Below are positions 37,815 through 49,625 of a DNA stretch of 64,000 nucleotides, in pieces. The DNA lies in contig CM119263.1 in NCBI GenBank assembly GCA_051294375.1, positions 15,416,532-15,480,531 of the forward strand, written 5' to 3'. Source of the DNA: Paraspadella gotoi. Lineage: Eukaryota > Chaetognatha. The notes beneath the pieces are model-generated. The model was not told the DNA's origin. It saw only the letters and a list, made by a program, of their open reading frames with translations, and made no database searches. Each line of letters begins with the position of its first letter. Position 1 is the stretch's first letter. The translations under genes and the position numbers were made by a program.

Positions 37815-37992
37815 CTAAGTCGGTATCCATTAGGGACGCCAGTGACGCCGGTGGAGACCACGCCTTCCCGAACGATGGTTCCGACGTCCAGAATTCCCTT
37901 GAAGTTTTGTCGGCGCTCCTTTCCCGCGCCGGGCGAGACTTTGGCGCCCTCACCGGCAATTTTGTTCGGCGCGCCTCGACCGCGGCGTCGAT
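37815..37992 (-). CDS. IgSF receptor exon 7: rest of the basic insert and Ig 3 D/E strands
   Basis: The exon encodes residues 269-327 plus two bases of codon 328. It starts with an Arg/Gly-rich stretch (RRRGRG), continues through a Lys/Arg/Gly region to about residue 298, then becomes Ig-like, with GTIVREG and VPNGYRL leading into the E strand. The acceptor ttcgttccctccag has a good pyrimidine tract and the donor CTTAG|gtaagt is strong. The phase matches on both sides (G+AT gives Asp269; AG+C gives Ser328). All three frames are open through this exon, so the choice rests on phase and on the E-strand pattern completed in exon 8. Confidence 0.72.
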
Positions 37993-39112
37993 CTGGAGGG
38001 AACGAATAGGGAACGTCATTTCTCTCTCTCTCTCTCTCCTCATTCTACCTAATTCTCATCTCTGCGTTCTCTTTCATCAATTCCTAATCATCAGTCGCTC
38101 TTCTCTCTCTCTCCTCTCTCTCTCTCCCTCGCTACCCAAGTACACCCTTTCTCTATCTTCTTCTCACAAAAATTCTTCCGGTTATTTTTTCGACAGTGAA
38201 AAATAAAAAAAAGAGCTTTTGACTACATCTATTCTCCCCTCCAACCTCTCTATTCTCCTCCTCCTCCTCCTCCTCCAATGCTCTTTTTTCTCTCCGCCAT
38301 TACTTCCGATCGGCGGAATTTTTCAGGGTAGAAACCCATTTTTCCAAAATCGCTCTTCTCATAACTCGAGGGGGGATAACGGCGACAACGTTGACGCTAT
38401 TTCTCGTTATGGGCGTGACAACAACGAAACGAACGCCGTTACCGTGTCCCTTAACTGTTCCATTCGTCGCCTAGATACGCCATGCCTTAAACACGCTTTT
38501 GATAAACAAACTTCCCTCAAACCTCAAAGGTTTAGAATCGTAACAATTGACGAAGACCAGAGAGACGTCATCGAAAAAACTTGTACAAGCGACTGTCAAT
38601 AAGAGAAGTTTCAACTTACCTTTGCAACTTAACCCATAAAAAATGTCTCAAAGAGAAGTTTATTGAAAAAAAAAACATTAGGGGGGGATTTGAAAAATAA
38701 GTACAACAGTATTACCCGCAATACCCAGGTAAGCTATTAAAAAGTAAATACATGCCGAATAAACTAATCCGTCCACGCGGATCTAGTTTTCCCGAAAAAC
38801 TCGGGGAGGTGCCGATTCTCCAAGTTCACTCGTGCATTATAGATTCAGACGGATACGTGACACGTCACGGCTGAGCCTATTAGTTATTACTCCAAAAATC
38901 TTTTCATTAAAATTTCTTAATTAAACTTTTATCATCCCACATTAAAAAAATGTGAAAAAAGGAATGAAAAAGTTTAATGATCTCCGTCCGGGGACAATTT
39001 TTCGCGCATCAAAAACGCAAGGGTTTCAGAATCTTGAATTTAAATTCCAACTTTAGATTCATCTCTCTCTCTATCTCTCTCTCTCTCTCTCTCTCCTCTC
39101 TCTTCTCTCTCT

Positions 39113-39159
<47 letters not shown>

Positions 39160-39573
39160 CTCTCCCTGATTTCCCTCATATTTATTCAGGAATCCGTGGA
39201 ATCTCGAGTTTTTTCTAACCTTTGGTTTTCTGTTTGTTCGTTCCCGCTTTGGTATTTGCCGATTTTCTGAGAAGCGCCATCTTCCGAGAATCATTGTCGT
39301 CGCTGTCGTCGTCGTCGTACTTTGAGATCGCTGAGTTGAGAAAAGAAGAAGAGGACGACGAAAGAGACGACGATAACGACGTTGAGAGAGACGACGTTTC
39401 GCGACGAGTTCGACTTTCGACGAAATCGATTTCATCCGAAAAAATTTCTGAAAAAAAAATGGCGAACGATTAAGGAATTATGATGATAACGATAATCAAA
39501 ATGAATTAATGATAATTAATGATAAATGGAAATAAAATTAGTTCGTATAATATTTTATTTCGTAGCCACTAAC
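37993..39573 (-). other. Receptor intron 6
   Basis: A 1.6-kb intron with (CT)n tracts (38,020-38,040; 38,101-38,127; 39,060-39,155), a (CTC)n run near 38,256 and a (GTC)n run near 39,298-39,320. An open plus-strand frame at 38,219-38,602 (127 residues) is overlapped by a shorter minus-strand frame; neither fits the receptor's phase. Confidence 0.7.
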
Positions 39574-39735
39574 CAGTTTGGCGTTTTCGAATTTGCCGGG
39601 TCCTTTGTTTGTCCATCTTCTCGCCGCGCTTCCGCTTTACTCCGCCTGAGGCTAATGACGTCGACGACTTCAGTCCACGAAAAAGGTAAGTGGAATTCGG
39701 GAGGGCGGCGTCCCAAGTGATGTCCTCTGGGTTCA
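39574..39735 (-). CDS. IgSF receptor exon 6: Ig 3 C strand and start of a basic insert
   Basis: The exon encodes residues 215-268 plus one base of codon 269. Trp222 in EDITW is the C-strand tryptophan, 15 residues after Cys207, which confirms the join to exon 5. A sequon lies at Asn228 (NST). From residue ~247 the sequence becomes strongly basic, with KRKR at 248-251 and IRKR at 263-266, unlike a normal Ig loop. The acceptor is gaaccttccag and the donor AACTG|gttagt. The opposite strand also has an open frame with splice-like edges (tttcgtag and AAAAAG|gtaagt), but it lacks Ig features and fits no neighbour. Confidence 0.85.
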
Positions 39736-40614
39736 CTGGAAGGTTCGAAATCGATTAATTCGCTATTTTTAACGCTTTTAATTATTGTCAATTTATAGTT
39801 GTAAATGCTTGCTAGTTCTGCAAACTCTACGAGTCGATTCTTAAGTATATAGCCTTGTAAAAGTAAGCTCGGACCGATAAAGAAAAGGACTCAAAACAGC
39901 TCCTCTTTAGAAAAAAAAAAGATTCGAATAAATATCAAGAATCGTTTGGCCATTCGTAGCTTTGAAATCGTCGCCATTCCTGCCCTCGCCCAACCCATTT
40001 TTTTCTCCCTCCCTTTCCAGTTTTTCCCTTTTACTTCTTCCGTTTCATTCTTATTTACCAGTCATTTCGGTCCATAAGCGGTCATTTTGACCCAAATTTT
40101 TTTCTTCCTCTCTTCTATAATTTTAACCTCACCGCCGTGGTCCCACTCCCTTTTTTAAATTGAGAAACTCCCCTCTCCATCCTCGCGTCGCCGTCCCACA
40201 ACTCCCGCCCTAAAGAGTCGATCGGAGTTCCGAGGCGTCGCTATGGAAACGCGCAGGAAAAAGAAGTCACGTGACCCCTAACGATAATGTCGAGAAGTTC
40301 ATGGAAGAAGAAGAAGAATACGGAGGAGGAGGAGGGAAGAGGAGGGTGGAGGAGAAAGCGGGAGAAAGAAGAAAATAAAAAAAATAAAAAAAGAAGAAAA
40401 GATTTGGAAAGAAATGAGAAGAAAAAAAGACGAAAACGGACGGAGAAAAGAGACGAGAATAGACAAAAGTCTCACTGGGGAGAAAAGAGAAAGAAGATAA
40501 AAAAAAAGTATTGGCAAACGAAAGAAAAAAAGGGACGAGAAAAGAATAGAATTGGATTCTAATTATTGGATGTTGTTTGGAATGAGAGAATCGTTTAATA
40601 TACACGGAGAATGA

Positions 40615-40620
<6 letters not shown>

Positions 40621-40687
<67 letters not shown>
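40621..40687 (+). repeat. (AG)n microsatellite
   Basis: Uninterrupted dinucleotide tract. Confidence 0.95.
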
Positions 40688-40693
<6 letters not shown>

Positions 40694-41017
40694 CGGTTTA
40701 TATTTCCGCTATGTTACAGCCTTTGACGGCCATATAAACCGATGAAAATTGGTACTCATGATTTTTTCATTAATATCGCTTGTTCCGTTGAAAAGATCCC
40801 TTTTGTTCGGGATGCGCTTTTGTTTTTTCAATTCCCGCGAGTGGACACAAAGCGACGCGACTTGTCATATTTCTTTAAATAATCGCGAACACCTGCTGCA
40901 CGATTTCTTTCTATTTTTTCAAATTTATTCCCGTTTTCTTTCCTAAAGAAACTGAAGAGTGCTTTTGTTTAGTGTGTATGAATACCGGTTTCTTTGGTTG
41001 AAAAAATAATATAATGA

Positions 41018-41100
41018 ATAATAAATAAATAAATAAATAACTAGATGAATAAATAAAGAAATAAACAAACAAATAAATAAATAAATAAATAAATAATATA
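41018..41100 (+). repeat. TAAA-type microsatellite
   Basis: Two blocks of ATAA/TAAA units with a short interruption. Confidence 0.9.
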
Positions 41101-43671
41101 TGATGAAAATTGCGAGAAAATGATGTATTTACCGCATCCGGAATTTAGTTTTTCTGTTTTTTTTTTTCAGCCGATTCTATTTGGCTTCAAGTTTTTTTCA
41201 AATTTCAGTACCCAGCAGTACCCAGTTTACTAAATAAATACAATGTAAGTGTCGTATGTATATTGTACAATATTCATTATTTTCAATCTCTGTTACTCGC
41301 TTTTTTCTTTCTTTTCTGAATTTTATTTTCTTCTTCATAAAATTCGGAAACGTAATTTTCCCCCCAACTTCATCCTTTTTGCGCTTTTCATCGCTTTTTC
41401 TTATTTTTAATAATAGAAACCATTTTTGATTTTATCCTACGCAATCTTTGCCCGAACTTTGTCGACCGTGCCTTATGCTGTTCCATCTGAATTCATTACT
41501 ACAAAAGAAATGAAATGAGAGAGTGAGAGGGAGAAACGAAAGAGGGAGAGTGGGAGAGAGAGAGAGATTTAAAACGTGGGAGAGAAAAAAAAAGAAGTTT
41601 CATCTTTTTTCCTCGGTTTCCGAATGAAAGCGATTCCATACCTCGCCTGGGGTTCACACGTTCCGCTTCCTTTCCCAAGAGTTGTCAGATCTACACTATC
41701 GCGAATCCTGGTGATTCTGCCGTGTAAGTTGCATTTTTTTTATTTGCGAAATTGTGCGGATGACGTGGGTAGTAGTCTGGTCAGATTTAACGCCCCATAA
41801 TTGCCTACATGAAGCTTTTATTTCTCGCCATTTCCTTGCCTCAATCTCGGTTGTGAATTGGAAGCGCATATTTTTTTCTGCGTTTATATTCCGAGGCCGA
41901 CGGTTTGATTACATCTCACTTCTCTCTCTCTCATCTCTCGTCTCTCTCCTCATCCCCTCTCCTCTCTCTCTTCTCTCCTCTCTCTTCTCATCTTCTCATA
42001 TTCCTTTCTTCATGTTAGGTTGGCATCCTATCCGTTATCTTTATTGCGCAACTTACCCGTCAGGCAGCGGCTTGCATATTTTCCCGCTCTAGCGAAAATC
42101 GTTCTGGCGAACTGCGCGAGTCCGCCCAAGCGTCTGGGGTGGAACGGCTTTTGTCTAAACAACAAAAGCCATATTTATTCACGCAGCGTATATCTCTAAA
42201 GATATTGATTTCAAAAGAATGAGAAAACATTATTTTCCGACGCAATATTATTATTTATAATATTCTCAACGCAAGACCTTTCTCTATAAACCATATTCTT
42301 CTGCCCGCGATCTGGTCATCTGACCCATTATCTTCCCGCGCATTCGAGCGACATTATGGGGGTCTCGTCGCGTGGGTGGATCGTGGTGGACTCGTGGGTG
42401 GAGAGAGAAGTCATCATGGGATTGGTGAATGCGCTTTGTCTGGATGAAATTTAATAGTCACCGTGGTTATTATATGAGTTATATTATATATTTTATAATT
42501 GGGAAAAGTTGAATACGTGAACATCGTAGAAAATGACGTCGACGATAACTGGAATATAAAAATAAAGTCGATAAATATAAAACTAAGTAAGTACTAAGTA
42601 TGGACCGTAGGGTAGACGTCGATCCTTGGACTAAAGACGCGCAACCAAAGGACGAAAGAGAAAAAGCGAAGCGGAGAATGGAACCGGAAATATGACATTT
42701 CGTGTGTGACAAACGCGAAAGGTCGACGTCGTGAATCGGCGAGGATTCGTTCCGTTTCTCCTTGGGAACAAACGAAAATCTTATGAGGGGCGATATTTAT
42801 GGGTTACAAACGGGGTGGGGGTGGATTGGAAAGGAAAGATAGAAGAGAGAAGCGGGGTTTGTGTATTTTGTTTGTTTATCTGGAGGCGAGAGAGGTGACT
42901 CGAAGCGAGAGGTGAAATGATAAAAGGCGATAGAGATTCGTAAAGGTCATCGGCAGAGATAGGGGGCGTGATAAAAGAGAGGGCGTGGCGTCGGATGGAT
43001 TTAATTGAGTCACGCGGCGGAAATGATTTGGCATCGATTATTTACGCAGCATATAAAAAGAGTTGAGTGAATCATCCGTTCCGTTTTAAACCGGCTTTAT
43101 GGAACATTATACTTAGTGGTAATGAACTTTTACAAAAAGATTTCTAATTAAACAATTTGAACATTTTTAGAAGACCCTTTACGGTGTATCTGCCAATCGG
43201 TGACCTTGCCTAAAGGATTTAGTGCGAAAGAGTCAGGTCTCTCACGTGAATGCGCGCGCGTAATTGAGGCGGCGGGGTCGCTCACCTTTTCTCCTCGCGA
43301 TTACGCAATTCGCAACTCGAGAATCGTGATTCTCTTTTCTTTTTATTACTTTTTCTTTCAATCGATGACGGGAGAAATCTCGGCCCGAGGTCGACGAACG
43401 GTCGACGGCCGAAACCGGGAATGATAAAACAATAAAAGACGGAACAAGGAAGGAGACAGAATTTTCATTTCGATGTCAATGACAAAGGGATCTAAGACAG
43501 AATTCGAAAAAAAAAAATGTATTGCATGAAGCTCATATTCACTGAATATGTTTATTCTTTAATTCTTTATGCGGGCCAATGAACGCCGATGCTGCGATTC
43601 AGAACTAAAAAATCTTCGCTCAGCGAATATAATAGAAAAAGACCAAAGGTTCTCTTCTTCTTTTAAACTGA

Positions 43672-43703
<32 letters not shown>

Positions 43704-44374
43704 TCTTCTTTTCTTCTCTCTCTGGTTTTGATTAACTCTCGCTTCTTCATCGAAGAGCGTTCACCATCTTCACCCTTTGGCGTCTCACTTAAACGAGGCG
43801 CTGATTGTTGGACGAAGGAAAAAAAAAATCCTTCCATCTTTCGCTTCTCGATTCATTCGACCGACGACGACTAATCTCTCTCGTCGTCCATCCTTCGCTG
43901 CCCTTTCTTCGCTCCTCATCGGCGCCCTCGCAGCCCTCGATTCCCACGCCTCCTTGGTGCCCCTGACTGCGCCCTCTCTCTCCCAATCTTTGCCCCTGAA
44001 CGTCCCCGTTTCCCTCCCTCTCTCTCATCGCGCCCCCTTTTCGTTGCGCCGACGAGTTGGCGGGTCCCGATCTTTGGCGCCGACCCTAAGGTCACTTCCG
44101 TCATAACGGCGCCCTCTCGCGCCCTTTTCCCGGGCCGACAATCTCTCTCTCTCTCTCTCTCCTCTCCCTCTAACGAGCACCGCCCTCTGCCCGAATCAAC
44201 TTTCCTTCCTCTCACCCCTCATCAAATCGAATCTCGGCTGAGTTAATATAAAGAGTTATATCCTGGGCTCGAACGAGCTTCGCCTCTCGTTTCCTAAACA
44301 AACTCTGGCTTCTTTCTCTGAATTCTCCTGTCGAAGATTGCCAGTCTTTTATTTTCTTTCTTCTCTCACCTAGC

Positions 44375-44460
44375 CGACGTGGGCCGACCTTCTCGCCGAC
44401 GTGGGCCGACCCTCCTGCCGACGTGGGCCGACCCTTTCGCCGACACCGACCCCTAGTCGA
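44375..44460 (+). repeat. 24-bp tandem repeat, ~3.5 units
   Basis: Three successive units of GCCGACGTGGGCCGACC with variable tails, followed by a partial GCCGACACCGACC. Confidence 0.85.
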
Positions 44461-46020
44461 CTTTGCGCAGTTGACCCTCCATCATTTTTTCATGGAGTAT
44501 TTTCGCGAATTGCTTGGCGCCGAAGACCTCGCGTGCCCTCTATCGTGCTTGCTCGCCGTTTTGAGCCGTCTTTCCTGCCAGAATACGCGTTGCATTTTTC
44601 GGTATATTTCGCGTACATTCTTGACCAACGACTATCTTTCGCTTTGTTCTGACGAGTATTTTGCCCGAAAAGCGTTTCGCCGCAATCTAATCATTTTGCC
44701 TGATATCTTGGTCATCCTGCTTGCATGACATTTCCCGCCCTTTCCATTTCTCTTTCAAACGTCGATCTTCGTTCGTTCTCTTCCTTTTTCAACTTCCTTT
44801 TCCCTTTTCCTTCCCTCTTCCTTTCCTTTCCTTCCCACCGAAAAGCAATTTAAGCGGCGGGCAATAATCTCTTCCAGCTTCGACGTCGTTTCCAAATCAT
44901 GATTTTGTCAGAGTCAACCAAAACTTGCTGTCATCACATCTCTCTCTCTCTCTCCTCTCTCTCTCTTAGCTTCTATTTCTCTCTCTATCTCTATGTCTTG
45001 TTTCATTTCAACATTTTATGGCAACAGCCGGGTTGCCTGTGATGCCCATTGGGATGGGGCATCTCACTGTTGGCTTTGGGGGCTTCCGACCCTCAGTGAC
45101 GCCTCCAGTCACTGGCGCGGTTACCCTAGGACGGTCTCGCTTTGCCAACGCAGAGGGAAGTCATTAGGACTGTGGATGGAACACTATGGTGTCTTCCCCC
45201 TCTGAGCCAATGGATTTGGCTGAAGGATGGTGGACGTGAGGCGGTGTGAATATACCGCCACAATTTCTTGTTTTTGACATTGTCATTATTATCCACGTCC
45301 AAGTCGTCCTTTTGATCGTCGTCGTCGTTCAGATATACGTCATCGTCGTCATCGTCGTCGTCGTCGTCATCGTCGTCAACGTCAGCAAATTGCGGGCGCG
45401 GAACGACCTCAGAAAGACACCCCGATTATCCTTTCTCTCCAATTTATTTATTCTGTTTAAATATTTATTGACATGAATATTCTCTCCTTCCTTCGTTTTC
45501 TGATAAATCTTGCAAGGTATTTTGGGAAAAGCCCTTTGTCGTTTTCTTTGCAGGAAGATCGCTTTTTTTCTATCTCCTCTTTTGCGCGGCTTGGATCAAC
45601 TTTGCGGGCGACATTTGCATCTAGCAGTTTGCGCACGTCGCTGTCGAGAATTTTTAATGACAAGCATATAAAGAGTCAGATTTTTGGTTTCGCCGATTCT
45701 CTGAAAAAAAAATGTTTTATTGAAGAGTATTCGAACCTCATGAAAAAGTAAAGGAAAATGGATCACGACTCACGAGGCAACATTTTACCTCAGGTTCAGC
45801 GAAAGGAACAATCGCTGTCTGCAATATCAAACATAAAATTTCTTTTCGGTTTGTTTATGGCTTTGAAAAAGCAATTTGTCCCGCCCCCTGGAATTTCAGA
45901 TAAGGATTTTGTCTTTCTTTTTTCTGTTTTCCTTTAAACAGTATCTCGCTCTCTCTTTCTCTCGCTCTCTCGCCCTCGAATAAGAATCAGCATAAAACGC
46001 GCCTTTTATCCCAATTCCTA

Positions 46021-46046
46021 TAGAGAGAAAGAGAGAGAGAAGAGGG

Positions 46047-46126
<80 letters not shown>

Positions 46127-46152
46127 TGAGAGAGAGAGAGAGGAGAGAGAGA

Positions 46153-46184
<32 letters not shown>

Positions 46185-46229
46185 AGAGAGAAGAGAGAGA
46201 GAGAGGGAGAGAGAGAGAGAGAGGACGAA
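46021..46229 (+). repeat. Interrupted (AG)n microsatellite
   Basis: Dinucleotide tract with GGAGAG and AAGAG interruptions. Confidence 0.95.
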
Positions 46230-47287
46230 AAAGTAAACCGGAAAGCGGAATTTTCTCTCTCGATTGAACCCTCGAGTTCAATGGAGAAGAAAAAGCGGTT
46301 AGTCGCCTTCCAAATGCAGTCAGAGTTTTAAATGGTTTAACTCTATTTCGAAGATATCTTTATACGTCACGTGTGCGAAATTCCTTTAGCAACAACAACA
46401 ACAATAACTATTACCGCGGGTATAACAAAAACTTTTTCTCTTAGTTTTCGATTTTAAAGAAAGAAATGTAGAGCAATAACACTAACTGTCGCTCAAAAAA
46501 AACGGACAATGACTCGTGCTGCCATCTTCTTAGAATCGTTTCTTTCCAACTTTTGTTTTTCTTTCTCCGATTGACGATACACCAGTGACCACTAAGTTTT
46601 TTCGCCTCGTCCCGCGGGCGCCCGTGAGAGGCGGGAGGCGTGGATCGGCGCAACGATGTTTTGAAGGGTAAGGAGCGTCAAGGAAATTGAACTTCTTCTA
46701 GGAACGCGAAAAGAAAAATTGGACGGTTTAGAAGTGAAAGTGCGGAATTGGTACCTTAGTCGTTTTAAATAACTGTATAATATGTAATATGTATCTAAAC
46801 TGTACATATAAATATAAAAGCAAAGAATACTGTATCAGAATTTAGCCAGATATTCGTTTTAGATTATCAATTTGTCAGGGATGACCTGTTTGCTAACTTG
46901 TTTAAAAACGCAAAGAAGTTTATCTCTGATCCCTTTTTCATAATAAGGTTTGTTTCACATCCAACCAGTAAAGAAAGAGAGGAAGAGAAAGAGTGAGAGT
47001 GAGAAATCACGCGCGGGAGTGAAGGGAAAAAGAAAGGAATAGATAGAGTGAGTGCCTGGCGCCCTCTCGTTCTCTTCAGAGTCCCGGCACGGAGCCGGCT
47101 CTGCACGGCGCCGGCGCCGGCGCGGCGCGGACCCTCGCTCGGATTCGATCCAAAGTATTCGATACTTGCCCCGGGAACGAGAAAAGAAAAATAAGAAGAA
47201 ATAAAAAAGAAAAAGAAAGGAACAGAAAAGAAGAAGAGCATTTTCGTGTTCTCATGTTTTCTTTATGCGCTCGGTTAGGTCGACTTA

Positions 47288-47288
47288 G

Positions 47289-47356
<68 letters not shown>

Positions 47357-47357
47357 T
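47288..47357 (+). repeat. (GTC)n microsatellite
   Basis: About 23 trinucleotide units. A similar tract lies at 47,842-47,897. Confidence 0.95.
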
Positions 47358-47841
47358 CAAATTCTACTTGGAAGTTATCGTTCGCGTTTGCCTTAATTTT
47401 TGTCCAAGCGTTCTTGCTGTTGTGGTCGTGGTCGTGGAAGTAGACGAATTTGTCCAAGAAATGCATTATTTTTCTCAAAATTATCGATAACTGATTGAAT
47501 TTGTTGATCCCCCTCGACTTCACGATCGTAATGGTCGCTAAAGCGGCATAGATACTGCTACTGCTGTAGTCGTTACGTTGTTTTTTTGCATTCGTTTTTA
47601 TATTCGTTGTTTTTATTGCCAATGTTTTCGTCGTCGCCTTCGTCGTCTTCTCCGTCGGCGTAGTGCGCCATTTTTCCGCTCGGTCAGATCCGATTGGTTC
47701 CAGCCCGGCTGCGGCGGCGGCGACGTAGGGGCGCCGCTTCCAAGGTGAAAGAAGCCTTGGCTGTTATGGGCGTCGCTTCCTTTTCCGGATCCATAAAAAA
47801 AGAAAATTTCCGGCCTCATTTTTCCAGCTGTCGCCTAAGCA

Positions 47842-47897
<56 letters not shown>

Positions 47898-48266
47898 GGC
47901 TCATCGATGTCAGCCTTTTCCCCTTGTCATCGACGCCGTCAACTTTAGTGTCTTCTTCATCCCTATTGTCTCGTAGATTTTTTTTCATAACCGACGTTGT
48001 TTCCCCCGTGGTCGTCTTTGTTGTCGTTGTTGTTTTCGTTGTCGTTGTTTCCTTCCCGCACAGCAACGTTGCTTTCGCTCGAAAGACGTTGACCCGGAAA
48101 AAAAAATTGGAGAGAGCTAACTCACCTTATCTTTCCTCACCCCACTTCATCTCCAGCACCTCATCTCTAACTCCCTTTTCCACAAAACTCTTCCCCTGGC
48201 GATATATTCGAAGAAGCTTACTTTTCACCAAACACCCGAGCCCTTCCTGTTGAATAAAAAACTTAC

Positions 48267-48355
48267 CCAACGGGTTACTAGTGACGTCACACTCGATGGT
48301 GAGGCTGTCGCTCGGGATGAGGTAAGTCTCGGTGACGGGGCAGCGGATAATCGGT
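48267..48355 (-). CDS. IgSF receptor exon 5: start of Ig-like domain 3
   Basis: The exon encodes residues 185-214 plus one base of codon 215. It begins a third Ig-like domain directly after RF at the end of domain 2. Cys190 is an extra A-strand cysteine (RPIIRCPV), mirroring Cys93 of domain 2, and Cys207 (LTIECDV) is the B-strand cysteine. The acceptor is ttataatcag and the donor GTTGG|gtaagt, a perfect consensus. The single leftover G joins TG of exon 6 to give Val215. An 8.5-kb intron separates it from exon 6. Confidence 0.9.
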
Positions 48356-49003
48356 CTGATTATAAAAGAAGAGATGCAAAAGTAAGTTAACCTTGGAATT
48401 TAGTTTTAGTCACTCTTTTTACAGCAATATTAATTACTGACAATCCGAGATAAAACAAGTTGACTAGATTGTTATAGATTTTCTTTCAAATTCAATCGTA
48501 CAGGAAAACAATACTAGTAAACTTGAAAATTTAAGTGTATTTTCTAGAAAATAACGGAGCCAGAACAGGCAGAGAAAGAGAATTCGTTGCAGAACAATTT
48601 TTTTTGATAAAACTTGGAAAAGTAACTGGTTTTATTTTTAAAAAGGCTTCATTCTAAAATTGCGCAAGATCCGAAACGCTCAAAAATATGATTATAATAA
48701 AGCCCGCGTTTAATATAAAATGATTAAATAAGTTTTTTTTTTAATATTTAGAAGAAAGTAAGAAAAAAAAAGGATTCGCGAGATGAATAAACGGACGGAA
48801 ATAAACAAAAAAATAACAATAACCAGTGACGCCAGTATTGATAAATGGGGCCTTTTATCTTTTGAACGGTTAAGGGTAGGAGGAAGATATGTGCGAGAGA
48901 GAAGGAGAAAAGGAGAAAGCGAGAAGAGGAGAAAGGAGAGAGAGAGAAGAAGAGAGAGAGAGAGAGAGAGAGAGATGAGAGGAAGAGAGAGAGAGAGAGA
49001 GAG

Positions 49004-49045
<42 letters not shown>

Positions 49046-49132
49046 AACAGGATCGCATCTGAATCTCAATTGAATTCTCACGTTTTTCCGTGGAGAGCAT
49101 AGCCTATGCTATTGTATTCCCTAGTCCGCTAC
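48356..49132 (-). other. Receptor intron 4
   Basis: A 777-bp AT-rich intron with an interrupted (AG)n tract at 48,895-49,041. Nothing else is recognised. Confidence 0.75.
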
Positions 49133-49267
49133 CTGAATCGAACGTGTAGCGACGAGTATCCGCAGACGAGAGTGTTTCTCGAGGAGTTGTATCCAACGTG
49201 ACACATGAGCGACTCTCCGTTGTCGCTGATGTTGGGCGAGAGAGTCAGTCGGTTGGAGATCATGGAA
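49133..49267 (-). CDS. IgSF receptor exon 4: Ig 2, strands E to G
   Basis: The exon encodes residues 140-184 plus two bases of codon 185. It carries the E strand NRLTLSP, the turn DNGES and the F-strand Cys162 in SLMCHV, which pairs by family rule with Cys110. This pattern, LTLxP followed by DxGxxLxC, is typical of C2-set (CD80-like) Ig domains of nephrin/sidestep-type receptors. An extra Cys175 lies in the G strand. N-glycosylation sequons are at Asn152 (NIS) and Asn167 (NSS). The acceptor is tttcctaacag and the donor TTCAG|gtagcg. The leftover AG joins A of exon 5 to give Arg185. Confidence 0.9.
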
Positions 49268-49499
49268 CTGTTAGGAAAAAAAAAAAGAACATATCATTAA
49301 AGAAAAAAGATTAATAAACTGACATAGTAAAGACTGTGTTGATGTTTCCTAACGCCTCTCGCGGCCATCATCGCGTAATAAAGGCGGGAAATCCCGGCCA
49401 TTTCTCGTAACGAATGACCGGAATAACCCGCGGCGAGGAAGAAGAAAAAAAAAAACCCGGCTGAGCCGTTTCAATTCGTTCTCACTGTCAAAATCGTCA

Positions 49500-49625
49500 T
49501 CAACGTAATCGTCGTCTTCGTTCGTCGTCTTCGTTCGTCGTCTTCGTTCGTCGTCTTCGTTCGTCGTCTTCGTTCGTCGTCTTCGTTCGTCGTCGTTCGT
49601 CGTCGACGGTCGTCGTTCGTCGTCG
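49500..49625 (+). repeat. 13-bp minisatellite (GTCGTCTTCGTTC)n
   Basis: About six clean units of GTCGTCTTCGTTC followed by degenerate GTCGTTC units. Confidence 0.9.

Larger units (their letters stand above)
39736..48266 (-). other. Receptor intron 5 (8.5 kb)
   Basis: Microsatellite-rich intron: (AG)n at 40,621-40,687, TAAA repeats at 41,018-41,100, (AG)n at 46,021-46,229, (GTC)n at 47,288-47,357 and 47,842-47,897. Other structure: a GC-rich stretch with a 24-bp tandem repeat at 44,375-44,460, and an unassigned GC-rich island at 45,020-45,260. No exon with matching phase was seen. Confidence 0.7.

Noticed and set aside
43777-44106. 109-residue plus-strand frame in a GC-rich stretch
   Set aside because: GC-rich sequence with repeated GCGCCCTC motifs gives chance open frames on both strands; no coding pattern.
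46018-46281. Long Ser-Leu or Arg-Glu open frames over (AG)n/(CT)n tracts, here and at about 25.3, 28.9, 29.0, 31.6, 34.0, 48.8, 53.9, 55.2 and 57.5 kb
   Set aside because: They are translations of dinucleotide repeats, which lack stops in most frames; no non-repetitive coding sequence is attached.
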